A DNA stretch of 64,000 nt from Enterobacter hormaechei subsp. xiangfangensis (GCF_001729785.1 NZ_CP017183.1:3720001-3784000); one strand, 5' to 3'; positions 1-10,576 are shown, numbered from the stretch's first letter. The notes: generated by a model not told the origin, from the letters alone. Program-made: numbers and translations.

Positions 1-307
1 CCGTCAGGATCAGCGGTGCCTGGTTGTCTCCCGGCCCAACGGCTGACGATTCCCGCAAGATTTTCTGCCAGTCCACCTTATCTCCCAGCAGCGCAAAGCA
101 GGACTGGAGGACAGGCGGCATTTTCTCGTCAACCACCAGACGCGAGAGCGGCAGACACACATGCCCCTCTCCGGCATCTTTACTCAACAGGGCAGCGGCA
201 AGCATCACGGCGGGCTGGTCAGCGGCAATCATCATGGCAAACTGCACGTCCAGCTGACGCAGCACGCGTTGCTCTACCGCATCCAGCAATAAGTCCTGCA
301 TCGTCAT
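1..307 (-). CDS. recD: RecD, exonuclease V alpha subunit (N-terminal part)
   Basis: This is the first ~102 residues of RecD, the 5'-to-3' helicase subunit of the RecBCD helicase-nuclease; the gene runs off the left edge of the window. The translation begins MTMQDLLLDAVEQ and contains the RecD-like stretch AGEGHVCLPLSRL, which aligns with the N-terminal domain of E. coli RecD. The helicase motifs lie outside the window. The ATG at 307 overlaps the recB stop codon in an ATGA arrangement, so recD is probably translated by ribosomes ending recB. A second in-frame ATG at 301 is also possible. If the recB frameshift described below is real, this coupling would still work only for ribosomes reading the downstream recB frame. 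Confidence 0.93.
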   Translation of the reverse strand, partial: MTMQDLLLDAVEQRVLRQLDVQFAMMIAADQPAVMLAAALLSKDAGEGHVCLPLSRLVVDEKMPPVLQSCFALLGDKVDWQKILRESSAVGPGDNQAPLILT

Positions 308-3300
308 GCCATCTCCTCCGTGTTTGCTGCAAACAGGTTATCCATTTTATTAATCAATTCCGCATCCGGACGAGTGCTGAAGATCCCGGAGCGCGGATCG
401 GCAGCGTCAACCCCGCGCAGGAACAGGTAGATGACGCCGCCAAAATGATCGTCGTAGCGGTAATCCGCAATACGGTGGCGCAAATAGCGGTGCAGCGCCA
501 GGGTATAGAGCTGATATTGCAGATCGTAGCGATGCATTTGCATGGCGGCCGCCATCGCCTGCTGGGTATAGGCTGCGCTGTTCTCGCCCAGCCAGTTTGA
601 TTTGTAATCCAGCAGGTAGTACCGTCCTTCGTGACGGAAGACCAGGTCGATAAACCCTTTCAGCATGCCCTGCACCTGACGGAAGTTCAGCGGCGGGCAA
701 CCGGCTGACAGCGGATCGTACTGACGGATAAGCGCATCGAGCGCGTCGGCCTTAAGCGGGCCTGCGACGGGCAGATAAAACTCCATCTCAACCTGCTTAT
801 TTTTGGCCGTTAACTGGCGAAGAGAGAAGCCCTGCGCCGTCAGCGGCGCTTGCAAAATGGCGTTGATCCAGTCAGTGAGAACGGGCTGCCAGTGCGCGTC
901 ATAGCCTCCGCTCTGCAACATCTTCAGCACCCACTCCTCACTGACAGGCTGGGTGAAATCAAGCTCTTCAAAAAGGCTGTGCAAAAAGGTGCCCGGCGAC
1001 GCGCCGCGTGGGAACTGATGCGGAGTTAACGTCGGTTCAACCGGAACATCGCCTACCCCTGCGGCATCCACGTCCAGCTTCGGCATGAGATCCTGCGCAA
1101 TACTTTGCCCGTGCTGTTGCAGGCCAGAGTAGCTGGTGACGCGCCAGTCGTCGGCAAGCACCCGTGTGATCTGGCGCGCGTTAAGATCGGTCACGGGCTC
1201 TTGCGCCATTTCCCAGCGGCTGTTGTCTGGCAGAGAAGGGATATGCAGGGCGATATCGTCTCCGCAAAGCGACTCGATACAGAGGCGCAACCCCGCCGCA
1301 TCTTTCGGCTCACCACGCTGAATAAGCCGCCCTAAGGCGCTTAAATGGAAATCGCTCTCCCCTGTTTTCTCCCCGCGACGGCGGAAAACCGGCGCGACGC
1401 CCAGGCTGCAATGCCAGACAGAACGGGTCAGCGCCACGTAAAGCAGGCGCAAATCCTCCGCCAGACGCTCCGCTTCCGCCAGCTCAACGCTGGTTTCCGC
1501 CTTGCTGAGATCGAGCACCGCATCGAAAGTCTCGCGGTCATGATAATAGGCCTGATCCTGAACGCGGTAGTTGGCGATAAAGGGCAGCCAGACCAGCGGA
1601 TACTCGAGACCTTTCGATTTGTGAATGGTGACGATTTGCACCAGATGCTTATCGCTCTCAAGACGCATCTGCTGGCTTGAGGCGTTACTGTTTGGATCCG
1701 CGATTTGCTGCGCCAGCCAGCGCACGAGGGCATGTTCACTTTCAAGCTGGGTGCCGGCTTCCTGCAACAGTTCGCTAATGTGTAAAATATCGGTAAGACG
1801 CCTTTCACCGCCGGATGACGCCAGCATATTTTCGGCAATCTGACGCCGCGTCATCAATTCGCGCAGCATCGCCATGACGCCGCGTTTTTGCCAGCGTTCA
1901 CGGTAATGGACAAACTCTTCCACCACCGCATCCCATGCGTTTTCGTCATGGTTGAGCTCATCAATATCGCGCGCGTTCAAACCCAGCATAGAGCTGGCCA
2001 GCGCGCTTCGAAGCGTATTTTCGCGCTCCGGCGCCAGTACCGCCTGAAGCAGCCAGAGCATTTCCTGGGCTTCCAGCGTGTCGAACACGCTGTCACGGTT
2101 AGAGAGATACACTGACGGAATATCCAGCAATGTTAGCGCATCGCGGATTAACGCCGCTTCCTGACGACTGCGCACCAGCACGGTAATATCAGAGGCTTTA
2201 ACAGGATTTGCCTGTTCCCCCTTCCACAGCAGCGCCTCGCCGCGGTTGCCTGCGCTCAGCCAGTCACGGATTTGCGCGGCGCAGTGCTGGGCCATCGCCG
2301 CCTGATAATCAGCAACGCCATAGCCTTCCTCTTCAAGCAGCCAGAAGGTCATGGCGGGCTGCTCCGCGCCACTGACTTCGAAGCGCAGGGATGCGTTTTT
2401 TGGGGCGGATTTCACCGGCAGAAAAGGGATTTCCTTGAACATGAACGCCGTCTCCATACGGCTGAACAGCGCATTGAAGCTCTCAACCATCCCCGGAGCG
2501 GAACGCCAGTTGGTGTCTAACGTGTAATGCGCGACAACTTCACTACGGGCTTTCATATAGGTGAAGATATCTGCCCCACGGAAGGCGTAAATCGCCTGTT
2601 TAGGGTCGCCAATCAACAACAGGGCAGTGTCGGGCTGCTGTCGCCAGATGCGGCGAAAAATGCGGTACTGCTGGGGGTCGGTGTCCTGAAATTCGTCAAT
2701 CATCGCCACCGGAAAACGGGTACGGATCGCGCTGGCGAGCGCTTCACCATTCTCGCTGGACAGGGCTTCGTCCAGGCGGCTCAGCATGTCATCAAACCCC
2801 AGCTCGCCCCGGCGACGTTTTTTCGCGCGCGACGGCCTGGCGGATCTCCGTCATGGCGCGGGTGATCATCAGGTCATTGAGCGTTAATGGCTCCGCAAGC
2901 AGCGCTTCAATCGCCACAAACAGGGGATGCTCAGGCACAATACCGTCGGCTTTGGTTCGCTCGGTCAAAAAGCGTTGCGAAAATTTTTCCAGTGCGTCCG
3001 GAAGCTGGTAGCCCCGCGTCTCCTCCTGGGCCCAGGCGCTGATCTTTTCGATCCACTTCCCCTGGTTCCCACGGTTGAACTTGCGTCTGTCGATGCCTGA
3101 GTTTTCGATGATTGCATCAATTTCACCGACCGACTCATTCCACTTCTGCTTAAGCGCGGCAATTTTGGCGACGATCTTTTCATGGCGCGAGGCCAGCGTT
3201 TCATCGGCAGGCGGAGGAGATTTAATGACCGGCGCCTCGCCTTGCAGGTAACGGTCGATGGCGCGAAGAAGCTCTTCCGGACCTTTCCACAGGGCGTGAA

Positions 3301-3847
3301 CCGCTTCGGCAATGTCGCGCTGCAACGGATAACAGTGTCGACGCCAGAAATCCGCACAGGCCTGATAGCGAAGCTCGGATTCATCTTCAATAAGCTGCTG
3401 CTCAAAGAGCATGCCGGATTCAAACGCATTCAGGCTCAGCATGCGCTGACAAAAACCGTGAATGGTGAAGACGGACGCTTCATCCATTTGCCGTTCGGCC
3501 AGCAGCAGCCATTGCGCAGCCTGTTGCTTATCCGCAATCTCGTCCAGCAGGCTCGCGTAGAGGGGGTTATCCGTCGTCTGACGCAGACAGGCAATGCGCA
3601 GCTCATGAATGTTGCTGCGAATACGGCCACGCAGCTCGGCAGTGGCCGCTTCGGTGAAGGTTACCACCAGCAGCTCTTCCACGCTTAACGGGCGCGAAAA
3701 AGCGGCGTTGCCGCCGAGCCCCAACAGCAGACGCAGATAGAGCGCGGCGATGGTATAGGTTTTTCCCGTTCCCGCTGAGGCTTCAATCAGTCGCTCACCC
3801 TGTAGAGGTAAACTTAGGGGATCAAGCGGCTCAGCGGTATGGGTCAT
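304..3847 (-). pseudogene. recB: RecB, exonuclease V beta subunit, interrupted by a one-base frameshift
   Basis: RecB is the 3'-to-5' helicase and sole nuclease of RecBCD. The N-terminal 351 residues are read from 3847 to 2792 and carry the Walker A motif ASAGTGKT (residues 23-30). The remaining 827 residues are read from 2787 in another frame and carry VAMIDEFQDTDPQQ (motif II), IHKSKGLEYP and the C-terminal nuclease motif LLDYKSNWLG. At the junction the coding strand has six A residues (2818-2823). Removing one restores GAA AAA CGT CGC and the family reading EKRRRGELGFDDML. Length without the frameshift would be about 1180 residues, normal for RecB. The start overlaps the ptrA stop (ATGA). 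Either the gene is truly disrupted or one base was added in the homopolymer during sequencing. I favour a sequencing or assembly error because recBCD loss is costly, but the sequence as given is broken. Confidence 0.9.
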
Positions 3848-6726
3848 TCTTTCTTACTCCAGGGCATTGTTTGTTGCAGCGCGCTGACGCTCTTCCAGAC
3901 GGTCCACTCTTTTGATTTTACGTAGTCCGTTTTCCCGTTCTGGCTGCCAGAAACCTGAGACAGGATGGCCATACCCTGCGGTTTTACTACCGCCTGATGG
4001 AAGAAATCGGCAACCTTTTGTGGCGTCAGCTGTTTTATTTCGGCCACTATTTTATCACGCGAATCAAATTTCATATTACCGCGATCAAAATCTTTGCTCA
4101 GCTGCGAGGCCTCTTCACCCAGCGTCTGCGGCGGTTGCATCACCTGGGCGATAACCGCCTGCTGGATTTGGGCAAACTCTTCCGGCTTCATGGCGCGCAG
4201 TTTTGCTTCCGCCTGCGGGAAGAACGCCTGATAACGCTGCCACAGGTAAGCGGGTTGCTTGTCACTGCTTTGCAGAAGGAAGCCCAGCCCCCACTGACGG
4301 CCCACATTCATGGAGAAAGCGAACACCGCATAGCCCAGCTGCTCTTCGGTGCGCAGCTGGTTGTAAAACCACGGCTGAATAATTTGACCAAGCACAGCAC
4401 TCTGGGCAGAGCTGGTAAATTCGTCATAACCGACAGGGACAAACACCGCGGCCAGCGCGGAATCCGTGCTGCTTCCCGCTTTTTCGAAGATCACGTTCTG
4501 CTTTTTCTCTACCAGCACATCCTGGTTACGGCACCACTCATCGCCTTTTGAACCCAGTTGCGCACGGACGTTTTGCGCCAGCGTTTTAGCCTGATCTTCG
4601 CTCATATTCCCTACAACCAGGAACTCCGGACGGGTATTGGTTTTCAGCGCATCACGGTAAGCCAGCACCTCTTTTAAGGTGACTGAGGGCAATATCGCGC
4701 GGCGATCTTCGCGCTGGAAGTACGGAATTTGCGACAGCATCTGTGCTGGCATAATCGCCTGATCGTAGGCTTTACCCTTCTCGGCAGAATCCATCATCTG
4801 GGCATACCAGGACTTAGCCTGCTCGAGCTGTTCTTCCGTAGGCGTATAGCTGAAATAACCGTCCAGCAGCGCCTGGAACAGCTGCGGCAAACGCTGGGTA
4901 TAGCCGTTGGCATTCACCATCAGGCCGTTATTGGCGTTGGTGGAGAAACTGATACCACCAACGGCAGCCTGGTTGCTGAGCTGATCGAGGGCAATACCGG
5001 CCAGATAATCGTTAAGCGCAAACAGCACCTGGTTTCTGGCGCTGTCCATTGCTTTGGGGTTACGCAGCACCACGCTGACATCCGCTTTTGGCTCGTCGGC
5101 GAAATAGCGGCTTGGGGTGTAGACCACGCGCAGCGTCGGCTCATCAACAATCAGCTCCGGGTGCGGATACGCCTTTGCGGGTTTGATCAGCGAGAAATCG
5201 TCCGGGATGTAGGGGTTAAGCTCCGGTAACTTCAGCGCAATTTCCCCCGCCTTTTTCTGCCAGCCCGCGAAGGTCTGTTCGCTGATTTTTTCAACCTGAT
5301 ACGGGGCATCAACGAAGTAGGCCATTTTGTTATGCGGTTCGTTCGGGCTGATATACCAGACGCGGGCATTCTGCGGAGTCATCATCGCCAGACGCGCTTT
5401 GAGCGCTCCGGCGTCAAACTGGTCGGCAATATTTACCGCATCCAGCGTATGTTCCACCGGCACGCGGATCATGGTATCTGCCAGCCACTCAACGTAGTCC
5501 ATATCACGCGTGATAGAGGGATAGCGGAAATCGAGATCCAGCACGTGCGCCAGCTCGTCAAAGTAGCGTTTATCGACGCCTTTGTCGCGCAGCAGAGAGA
5601 GATAACTGAAAATGGCCGCAACGACGTCGTTCCGGTGAGCCAGCCCTTTATCGGTCAGCGTCGCGGAGATGGCCAGCACGCCGCTATTCCCATTTACAAC
5701 GGGATCGGAGTCAGCGCGAATACCTTCCACCAGCCCCTGCTTTTGCAGCCAGTCGGAGAGCGTACCCGGGCTGCGGTTGCCGATAAGATACGTCACCAGC
5801 TCGTCGGTTTTGCTGCGGAACTGCGCCGTGTTGTTATCAATACGGAATTCAACGCGTAACACCTTGCGCGGCAAGGCCGGCACATAGTGAATAACAATGC
5901 CTTTTTGCGCGTCCGTGACAACTGGCACGTTAATCTGCGGCAGATCGATATTTTTATTTGGCACCCTGCCGTAGGTCTGCGCGGCCATGTTTGCCAGCGT
6001 CGGCAACGGTTTATTGCTGTAGATAACCGCTTTCATCAGATTGGCGGAATAGTATTTTTCACGAAACGCATGCAGCGCATCGAGCACCGGGCTACCTGGC
6101 TTGTCGCTCAGCGTTTCAAGGTTGCCGCCTGAGAAGCGCGAACCCGGGTGCGCCGGATTGATGGTTTCAGCACTAACCTGCGCCATGCGCATACCGTCTC
6201 GCGTGCGCGCCATCGTCAGTTCGGCGTTCACGGCATTACGTTCACGGTCAGCGTATTTTTTATCCAGCAGCGGTGCGGCGATGGCATCCGCCAGACGGTC
6301 CACCGCCCCATCAAGCGCATCATTTTCCACTTCCAGGTAAAACGCGGTGCGATACGGCGCGGTACTGGCGTTGTGGCTGCCGCCATGCATTTTCAGAAAT
6401 TCGGACAGGCTGTCAGGCTGTGGGTATTTTTTAGATCCCATCAGCGTCATGTGCTCAAGGTAGTGCGCCAGTCCCGGATGGGCGTCAGGATCTTCCAGCG
6501 AACCCACCGGCACAACCAGCGCGGAGAGCGATTTCACCGCCTGAGGATCGGAAACCAGCAGTACGGTCATCCCGTTATCAAGACGAATCGCCTGATACTG
6601 ACGGGTGTCCTTATCGCTCTTACGGATTGTTTCCTTGACAGGTTGCCAACCGGAATCGGCCTGAGTGACGGGAGCCCAAAGGGCGATAAACAAAACAAAC
6701 GCTTTGAACAAGGTGCTGCCTGGCAT
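3844..6726 (-). CDS. ptrA: Protease III (pitrilysin), periplasmic zinc metalloprotease
   Basis: Pitrilysin degrades small peptides and protein fragments below about 7 kDa in the periplasm. The 960-residue protein matches the usual size of 960-962. A signal peptide occupies residues 1-23 (hydrophobic FKAFVLFIALWAPV, then TQADS). The inverted zinc motif HxxEH is HYLEH at residues 88-92, with the downstream NAELTM segment providing the third zinc ligand glutamate. The gene lies between recC and recB as in E. coli and its stop overlaps the recB start by 4 bases. A good Shine-Dalgarno (GAGG, 5 bases before ATG) is present but lies in a segment complementary to upstream leader RNA; see the leader entry. 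Confidence 0.97.
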   Translation of the reverse strand: MPGSTLFKAFVLFIALWAPVTQADSGWQPVKETIRKSDKDTRQYQAIRLDNGMTVLLVSDPQAVKSLSALVVPVGSLEDPDAHPGLAHYLEHMTLMGSKKYPQPDSLSEFLKMHGGSHNASTAPYRTAFYLEVENDALDGAVDRLADAIAAPLLDKKYADRERNAVNAELTMARTRDGMRMAQVSAETINPAHPGSRFSGGNLETLSDKPGSPVLDALHAFREKYYSANLMKAVIYSNKPLPTLANMAAQTYGRVPNKNIDLPQINVPVVTDAQKGIVIHYVPALPRKVLRVEFRIDNNTAQFRSKTDELVTYLIGNRSPGTLSDWLQKQGLVEGIRADSDPVVNGNSGVLAISATLTDKGLAHRNDVVAAIFSYLSLLRDKGVDKRYFDELAHVLDLDFRYPSITRDMDYVEWLADTMIRVPVEHTLDAVNIADQFDAGALKARLAMMTPQNARVWYISPNEPHNKMAYFVDAPYQVEKISEQTFAGWQKKAGEIALKLPELNPYIPDDFSLIKPAKAYPHPELIVDEPTLRVVYTPSRYFADEPKADVSVVLRNPKAMDSARNQVLFALNDYLAGIALDQLSNQAAVGGISFSTNANNGLMVNANGYTQRLPQLFQALLDGYFSYTPTEEQLEQAKSWYAQMMDSAEKGKAYDQAIMPAQMLSQIPYFQREDRRAILPSVTLKEVLAYRDALKTNTRPEFLVVGNMSEDQAKTLAQNVRAQLGSKGDEWCRNQDVLVEKKQNVIFEKAGSSTDSALAAVFVPVGYDEFTSSAQSAVLGQIIQPWFYNQLRTEEQLGYAVFAFSMNVGRQWGLGFLLQSSDKQPAYLWQRYQAFFPQAEAKLRAMKPEEFAQIQQAVIAQVMQPPQTLGEEASQLSKDFDRGNMKFDSRDKIVAEIKQLTPQKVADFFHQAVVKPQGMAILSQVSGSQNGKTDYVKSKEWTVWKSVSALQQTMPWSKKE

Positions 6727-6730
6727 TACG

Positions 6731-6840
6731 ACCTCTTTATCACGGCTACATCATTAACAACGTGCGTGCTGGACACGCCAGCATCTCTTTCTTTGGGTAC
6801 ATCAGTCCGTGATAAGAGGTGCATCATAAATGAACACCTC
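6731..6840 (-). promoter_or_regulatory. ptrA mRNA leader with a ribosome-site-sequestering helix and a competing hairpin
   Basis: Three elements can be read in the RNA upstream of ptrA. Element C (6731-6745) contains CCGTGATAA-A-GAGGT, including the ptrA Shine-Dalgarno. Element B (6807-6821) reads CACCTCTTATCACGG and pairs with C over 14 base pairs with one bulged A. Element A (6835-6840) reads GAGGTG and pairs with the CACCTC part of B, with a 13-base loop, which would free C. A further hairpin TGCTGG/CCAGCA (6767-6783) sits between B and C. A possible -10 box TATAAA lies near 6850-6858, which would start the RNA just before A. The complementarity is directly visible; a regulatory role is my inference. 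Confidence 0.5.
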
Positions 6841-6865
6841 ATACTGCGCAATTTTTATACAGCAC

Positions 6866-9800
6866 TCAGGACTGATTAAATTTGTATAACGGTAACAGGT
6901 AGCGTTGCGCCTCCTGGGTGATAATGTCGAAATATTCTGGCTCCAGCGTTCGCCATAAACGTTGATACCAGACATCGTCACCTTCGCCACGTACCATCAT
7001 GTTCCCTTCGTAGGCCTGCAAAAACTTGCTGCGCGCTTTCTGGAGCGAAGCCTCATCCGTTAACATGGCATCATTCTGCGCGTCATAACAGGCTTTTATC
7101 CATGCCCCCCCACTTTCAGGCAGCAAAAGCAGGGGTTTGTTCATGCCCTGACGGTAACCTTCAATATAAAGCGACAGGTACGTCAACGCCTGCTCAGGCT
7201 CCATCCGCGGGAAGCGCCATTCGCCGTCCTTACGTACAAACAACCGGCTTTCACCTTCGTGACCACTCGCACTGTAGACAAGATGTTCGAGCCAGAGTTG
7301 CAGGCCATGTGAAACGCTGAGCATGGATGGGCGCCAACGCAGCAGCCCGTCAGACTGCACGTGCGTGAGCCAGCCGCTAAGGTGCATACCGTTACAATCG
7401 AGATCGATTTCAATGCTGCTCGCCGGCTGCCGACACGCGATAACGCGGTCAGCTAGCGCTCGCATCTCCTCGCACTGGGCATCCCAGACGATTTCGCCGA
7501 ATGCACCATACGGAAGTAATCCCGACGCCCTGTAACGTCGGAACAGTTTACTGGCGTCTTCTTCGTCAACCAGCGCATTCAGAAGCTGGGAATTAAGCTT
7601 AAAACGCTCCAGCCCATCAAGAATAAACGGTTCCGCATCGGGGATTTCGCTCTCTTCAGAGCGGAAATTCACCTGCAAGCGTTGCTGGAAAAACGCCCGA
7701 ACCGGGTGTGCCCAAAAGCGCTGTAGCTGCTCAAACGTGAGGGTGTCTATAGCGCGCGGTTCGAGCGCCTGAATAAAATCGGTTTGCGGCGTCCCCGCTT
7801 TCTTCGCGGCGGGAAGCCACTCGCGGGCATAGCTTTGCAGTTCATCAGGAACGTAGTTGACAGGATCGAACGGCATACGGCTATGGTGGCAAGTGATATG
7901 CGCTATCACCCGACGTTCGCTTTCGTCGCAGTTGCAGGCTTCATCGCCCGGCAGATAGTGGCTCTGTCCAATGTAGTCCACCAGCTCCTGCACCAGCACA
8001 GACGGGAAACGCTCGCTGTTATCCTGAATTGAACGTCCGATATAGCTGATATACAGCCTGCTTTGCGCAGACATCAGCGCCTCAAGGAAGAGATAACGGT
8101 CATCATCGCGGCGGCTGCGGTCACCCCGCTTCGGTTGTGCGCTCATAAGATCAAAGCCCAGAGGCGGCAGCGCACGCGGATAAATACCGTCGTTCATGCC
8201 AAGCAGACAGACCACTTTGAACGGGATTGAACGCATTGGCATCAGGGTACAAATATTCACCGGCCCCGCAAGGAAGCGCTGGCTGATGCGCTCCTGATCG
8301 AGACGTTGCGTCAGCTCATCACGCAGAAGCGAAAGGGGAACCGCCTCGTGATAGTGCGAATTAACCCCTTCATCAACGATGGCCTGCCACTGCTTCTCGA
8401 TAAGCGCCATGGCGGCTTCAGTTTCGCTGTCCGGCAGGAAGAAATCATTCAGCATTTCGCGGCAAACTGGCAGCCACTCTTCGAGCAGGCGGGGCTGCAT
8501 CAATGCACGGCGCCAGCGGTTGAGCTGCATAAGCAGCGTGGCTAAGTGACCAACCAGTTCCGCGATCAACCCACTGGATTCATCGTACGGCAGCACGTCA
8601 TTCCATTCGCCGTGGATGCTCTCCATTGCATACCCCAGCAGCATGCGCGTCAGCCCAAACTGCCAGGTATGCTGGCCGGTTGCTGGCAGTTCGAACTCCT
8701 GGACGTTATCATCGTCGATACCCCAGCGGACACCGGATTCGTTGACCCACTGGCGCAGATAGCGCAACCCCTCTTCGTTAATGTTGAAACGTGCGGCCAG
8801 AACTGGCACATCCAGCAGTGCCAGCACATCCTCAGAGATAAACCGGCTATCAGGCAGCGAAAGCAGGCTGATAAAGGCCTGTAGCGCCGGGTGTGACTGA
8901 CGAGCGCGACGGTCAGAGATTGCGTAGGGCAGATAGCGGTCGCCCGTTGCGCTGCCAAATACCGCCTGAATAAACGGGCTGTAGCTGTCGATATCCGCCA
9001 CCATCACCACGATATCGCGCGGTGTCAGGGTTGGGTCGTCCTGCAACATGGCCAGCAGGCGGTCATGAAGAATTTCAACTTCACGCTGTGGGCTGTGACA
9101 AACGTGGATCGCGATACTACGATCGTCAGGATCCAGTTTTCGCTTCTTATCGCTTCGCGCAAACTCCTCGGCAGTGATCCCGGCAACGGCACGGTTCTCT
9201 AAATCCAGAATATCAAGCTGAATATTGTGCAGCAGGCTATCCGGCGTAATATCGGCAAACGCATCCACATCCCCTTCTCCCGAGGAGGTGATATCTGAAA
9301 GCAGATAAATATAGTCACGTCCGAGCTTGCCCCACGAGGCAAGCAGCGGGTTCGGCAGGTTCTGAATCCCCTCTTCATCAAAAAGCTGCGCCGCGTTTTC
9401 ACTGTCTTTAAACAGCGGCACCGCGCGTTCTTCAAAGAGACGTTTTCTCTGACGGGTGACCAGCCGTGAAAGCCAGCGCGGATCCTGAATATCCCCCCAA
9501 TAGTGCCGACACGGGTTGGTAAAGAGGATATGGATATCAGTGTGCTTACCGAGCGCTTTTAGCGCGTTCAGGTAGACAGGCGGCAACGCGGAGATACCGC
9601 AAATGAACACGCGTGACGGCAAACGGGCTGGCCGTTCTGCGCTGTTCTCAAGTATCGAGATAAAGCGATCGTACAAGTTAGCACGGTGCCACTTAGGCTG
9701 ACCGAGTTTCCCGGTATGCTCGACCAGCGCTTTCCAGAGCGGCGCCTGCCAGATTTGCGCTTCCGGTAACCCATCGACTAATTCTCCCGCTTCCCAGCGA

Positions 9801-10240
9801 ATCAGCCAGTCTGCACGGTAAACCAGATACTGGTCATAGAGGTCGGCAGTACGTGAGGCCAGCTGGAAAAGTTTACGCTTGTCGGTGTCGTCATTCAGGT
9901 AGTGCCGCAGCATGGCAAACTCATCACGCGCCAGCATGTCCGGCAGCAGCGTCATCAGTTTCCAGGCCATGCTTTGTTTGTTGAAGGCGCTCTGCTCAGG
10001 GATGTCCGGCAGGACGCGAACAAACATCTCCCAGATAAAGCTCGCGGGCAGCGGAAAATCGATGTTCGCCGCAATGCCAAATTTCTGCGAAAGGGACATT
10101 TGCAGCCACTGCGCCATACCGGTGCTCTGCACCAGCACCATTTCTGGCTCAAACGGATCGTCAAGACGCTCTTGCTCAACGATATACTCCATCAGTGCTT
10201 CCAGCACATCCAGACGATTTGAGTGGTAAACCCTTAGCAT
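6866..10240 (-). CDS. recC: RecC, exonuclease V gamma subunit
   Basis: RecC is the scaffold of RecBCD and recognises Chi sites. The 1124-residue product begins MLRVYHSNRLDVLEAL and matches E. coli RecC (1122 residues) along its length, including MRSIPFKVVCLLGMNDGIYPR and the degenerate nuclease-like C-terminal domain. It is followed by a 139-base gap before ptrA, and preceded by the ppd genes, ppdC ending only 12 bases upstream of the recC start. No disruption is visible, so two of the three RecBCD subunit genes are intact as far as seen. Confidence 0.97.
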   Translation of the reverse strand: MLRVYHSNRLDVLEALMEYIVEQERLDDPFEPEMVLVQSTGMAQWLQMSLSQKFGIAANIDFPLPASFIWEMFVRVLPDIPEQSAFNKQSMAWKLMTLLPDMLARDEFAMLRHYLNDDTDKRKLFQLASRTADLYDQYLVYRADWLIRWEAGELVDGLPEAQIWQAPLWKALVEHTGKLGQPKWHRANLYDRFISILENSAERPARLPSRVFICGISALPPVYLNALKALGKHTDIHILFTNPCRHYWGDIQDPRWLSRLVTRQRKRLFEERAVPLFKDSENAAQLFDEEGIQNLPNPLLASWGKLGRDYIYLLSDITSSGEGDVDAFADITPDSLLHNIQLDILDLENRAVAGITAEEFARSDKKRKLDPDDRSIAIHVCHSPQREVEILHDRLLAMLQDDPTLTPRDIVVMVADIDSYSPFIQAVFGSATGDRYLPYAISDRRARQSHPALQAFISLLSLPDSRFISEDVLALLDVPVLAARFNINEEGLRYLRQWVNESGVRWGIDDDNVQEFELPATGQHTWQFGLTRMLLGYAMESIHGEWNDVLPYDESSGLIAELVGHLATLLMQLNRWRRALMQPRLLEEWLPVCREMLNDFFLPDSETEAAMALIEKQWQAIVDEGVNSHYHEAVPLSLLRDELTQRLDQERISQRFLAGPVNICTLMPMRSIPFKVVCLLGMNDGIYPRALPPLGFDLMSAQPKRGDRSRRDDDRYLFLEALMSAQSRLYISYIGRSIQDNSERFPSVLVQELVDYIGQSHYLPGDEACNCDESERRVIAHITCHHSRMPFDPVNYVPDELQSYAREWLPAAKKAGTPQTDFIQALEPRAIDTLTFEQLQRFWAHPVRAFFQQRLQVNFRSEESEIPDAEPFILDGLERFKLNSQLLNALVDEEDASKLFRRYRASGLLPYGAFGEIVWDAQCEEMRALADRVIACRQPASSIEIDLDCNGMHLSGWLTHVQSDGLLRWRPSMLSVSHGLQLWLEHLVYSASGHEGESRLFVRKDGEWRFPRMEPEQALTYLSLYIEGYRQGMNKPLLLLPESGGAWIKACYDAQNDAMLTDEASLQKARSKFLQAYEGNMMVRGEGDDVWYQRLWRTLEPEYFDIITQEAQRYLLPLYKFNQS

Positions 10241-10252
10241 AAACGCTCCCGA

Positions 10253-10576
10253 CTAGCGGCTAACCGGGCAGTGCAGACGCGTTAACGCGCCCTGCCGCCC
10301 CATAGGAGAAATAAGTGTGACCGTGATGCTGACACATCCGGACTGTGTTGTCTGCCCCCGACTGACCTGCCAGCCCGGCGGGAGCGTTAATGTTGAGATC
10401 TGCGATTGATTCCACGCATGATGCCATAGCTGACGATACTGGCTAAGCGCCGCATACCGGGCTGCCAGCGCGCGATGATATCCGGATAACGCCGTCACAA
10501 CCACAACCAGCAACATCATTGCCAGCAAAACCTCCACCATGCTAAATCCTTTTTGTCTGCTCAGGGTAACTGACAT
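10253..10576 (-). CDS. ppdC: Prepilin peptidase-dependent protein C (type IV pilin-like minor pseudopilin)
   Basis: This 107-residue protein has a type III signal: the KGF|SMVEVLLAMMLLVVVVTALSGY segment with glycine at the cleavage site, a hydrophobic helix and a glutamate at position +5 of the mature chain. It matches PpdC at the recC locus. It overlaps ygdB by 16 bases, so it is the last gene of the ppdA-ppdB-ygdB-ppdC unit, which likely makes a minor pilin tip complex, probably for a type IV pilus linked to DNA uptake in related bacteria. That role is inferred from family and not shown here. Confidence 0.9.
   Translation of the reverse strand: MSVTLSRQKGFSMVEVLLAMMLLVVVVTALSGYHRALAARYAALSQYRQLWHHAWNQSQISTLTLPPGWQVSRGQTTQSGCVSITVTLISPMGRQGALTRLHCPVSR

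Noticed and set aside
2792..2823. Programmed -1 frameshift in recB
   Set aside because: The needed change is +1 or -2 and the slippery codons GAA AAA ACG do not fit a -1 heptamer in this frame. I keep a one-base insertion as the simplest reading.
6148..6879. Long open frame opposite to ptrA (243 codons)
   Set aside because: It is a shadow of the ptrA codons, with no ribosome site or family.
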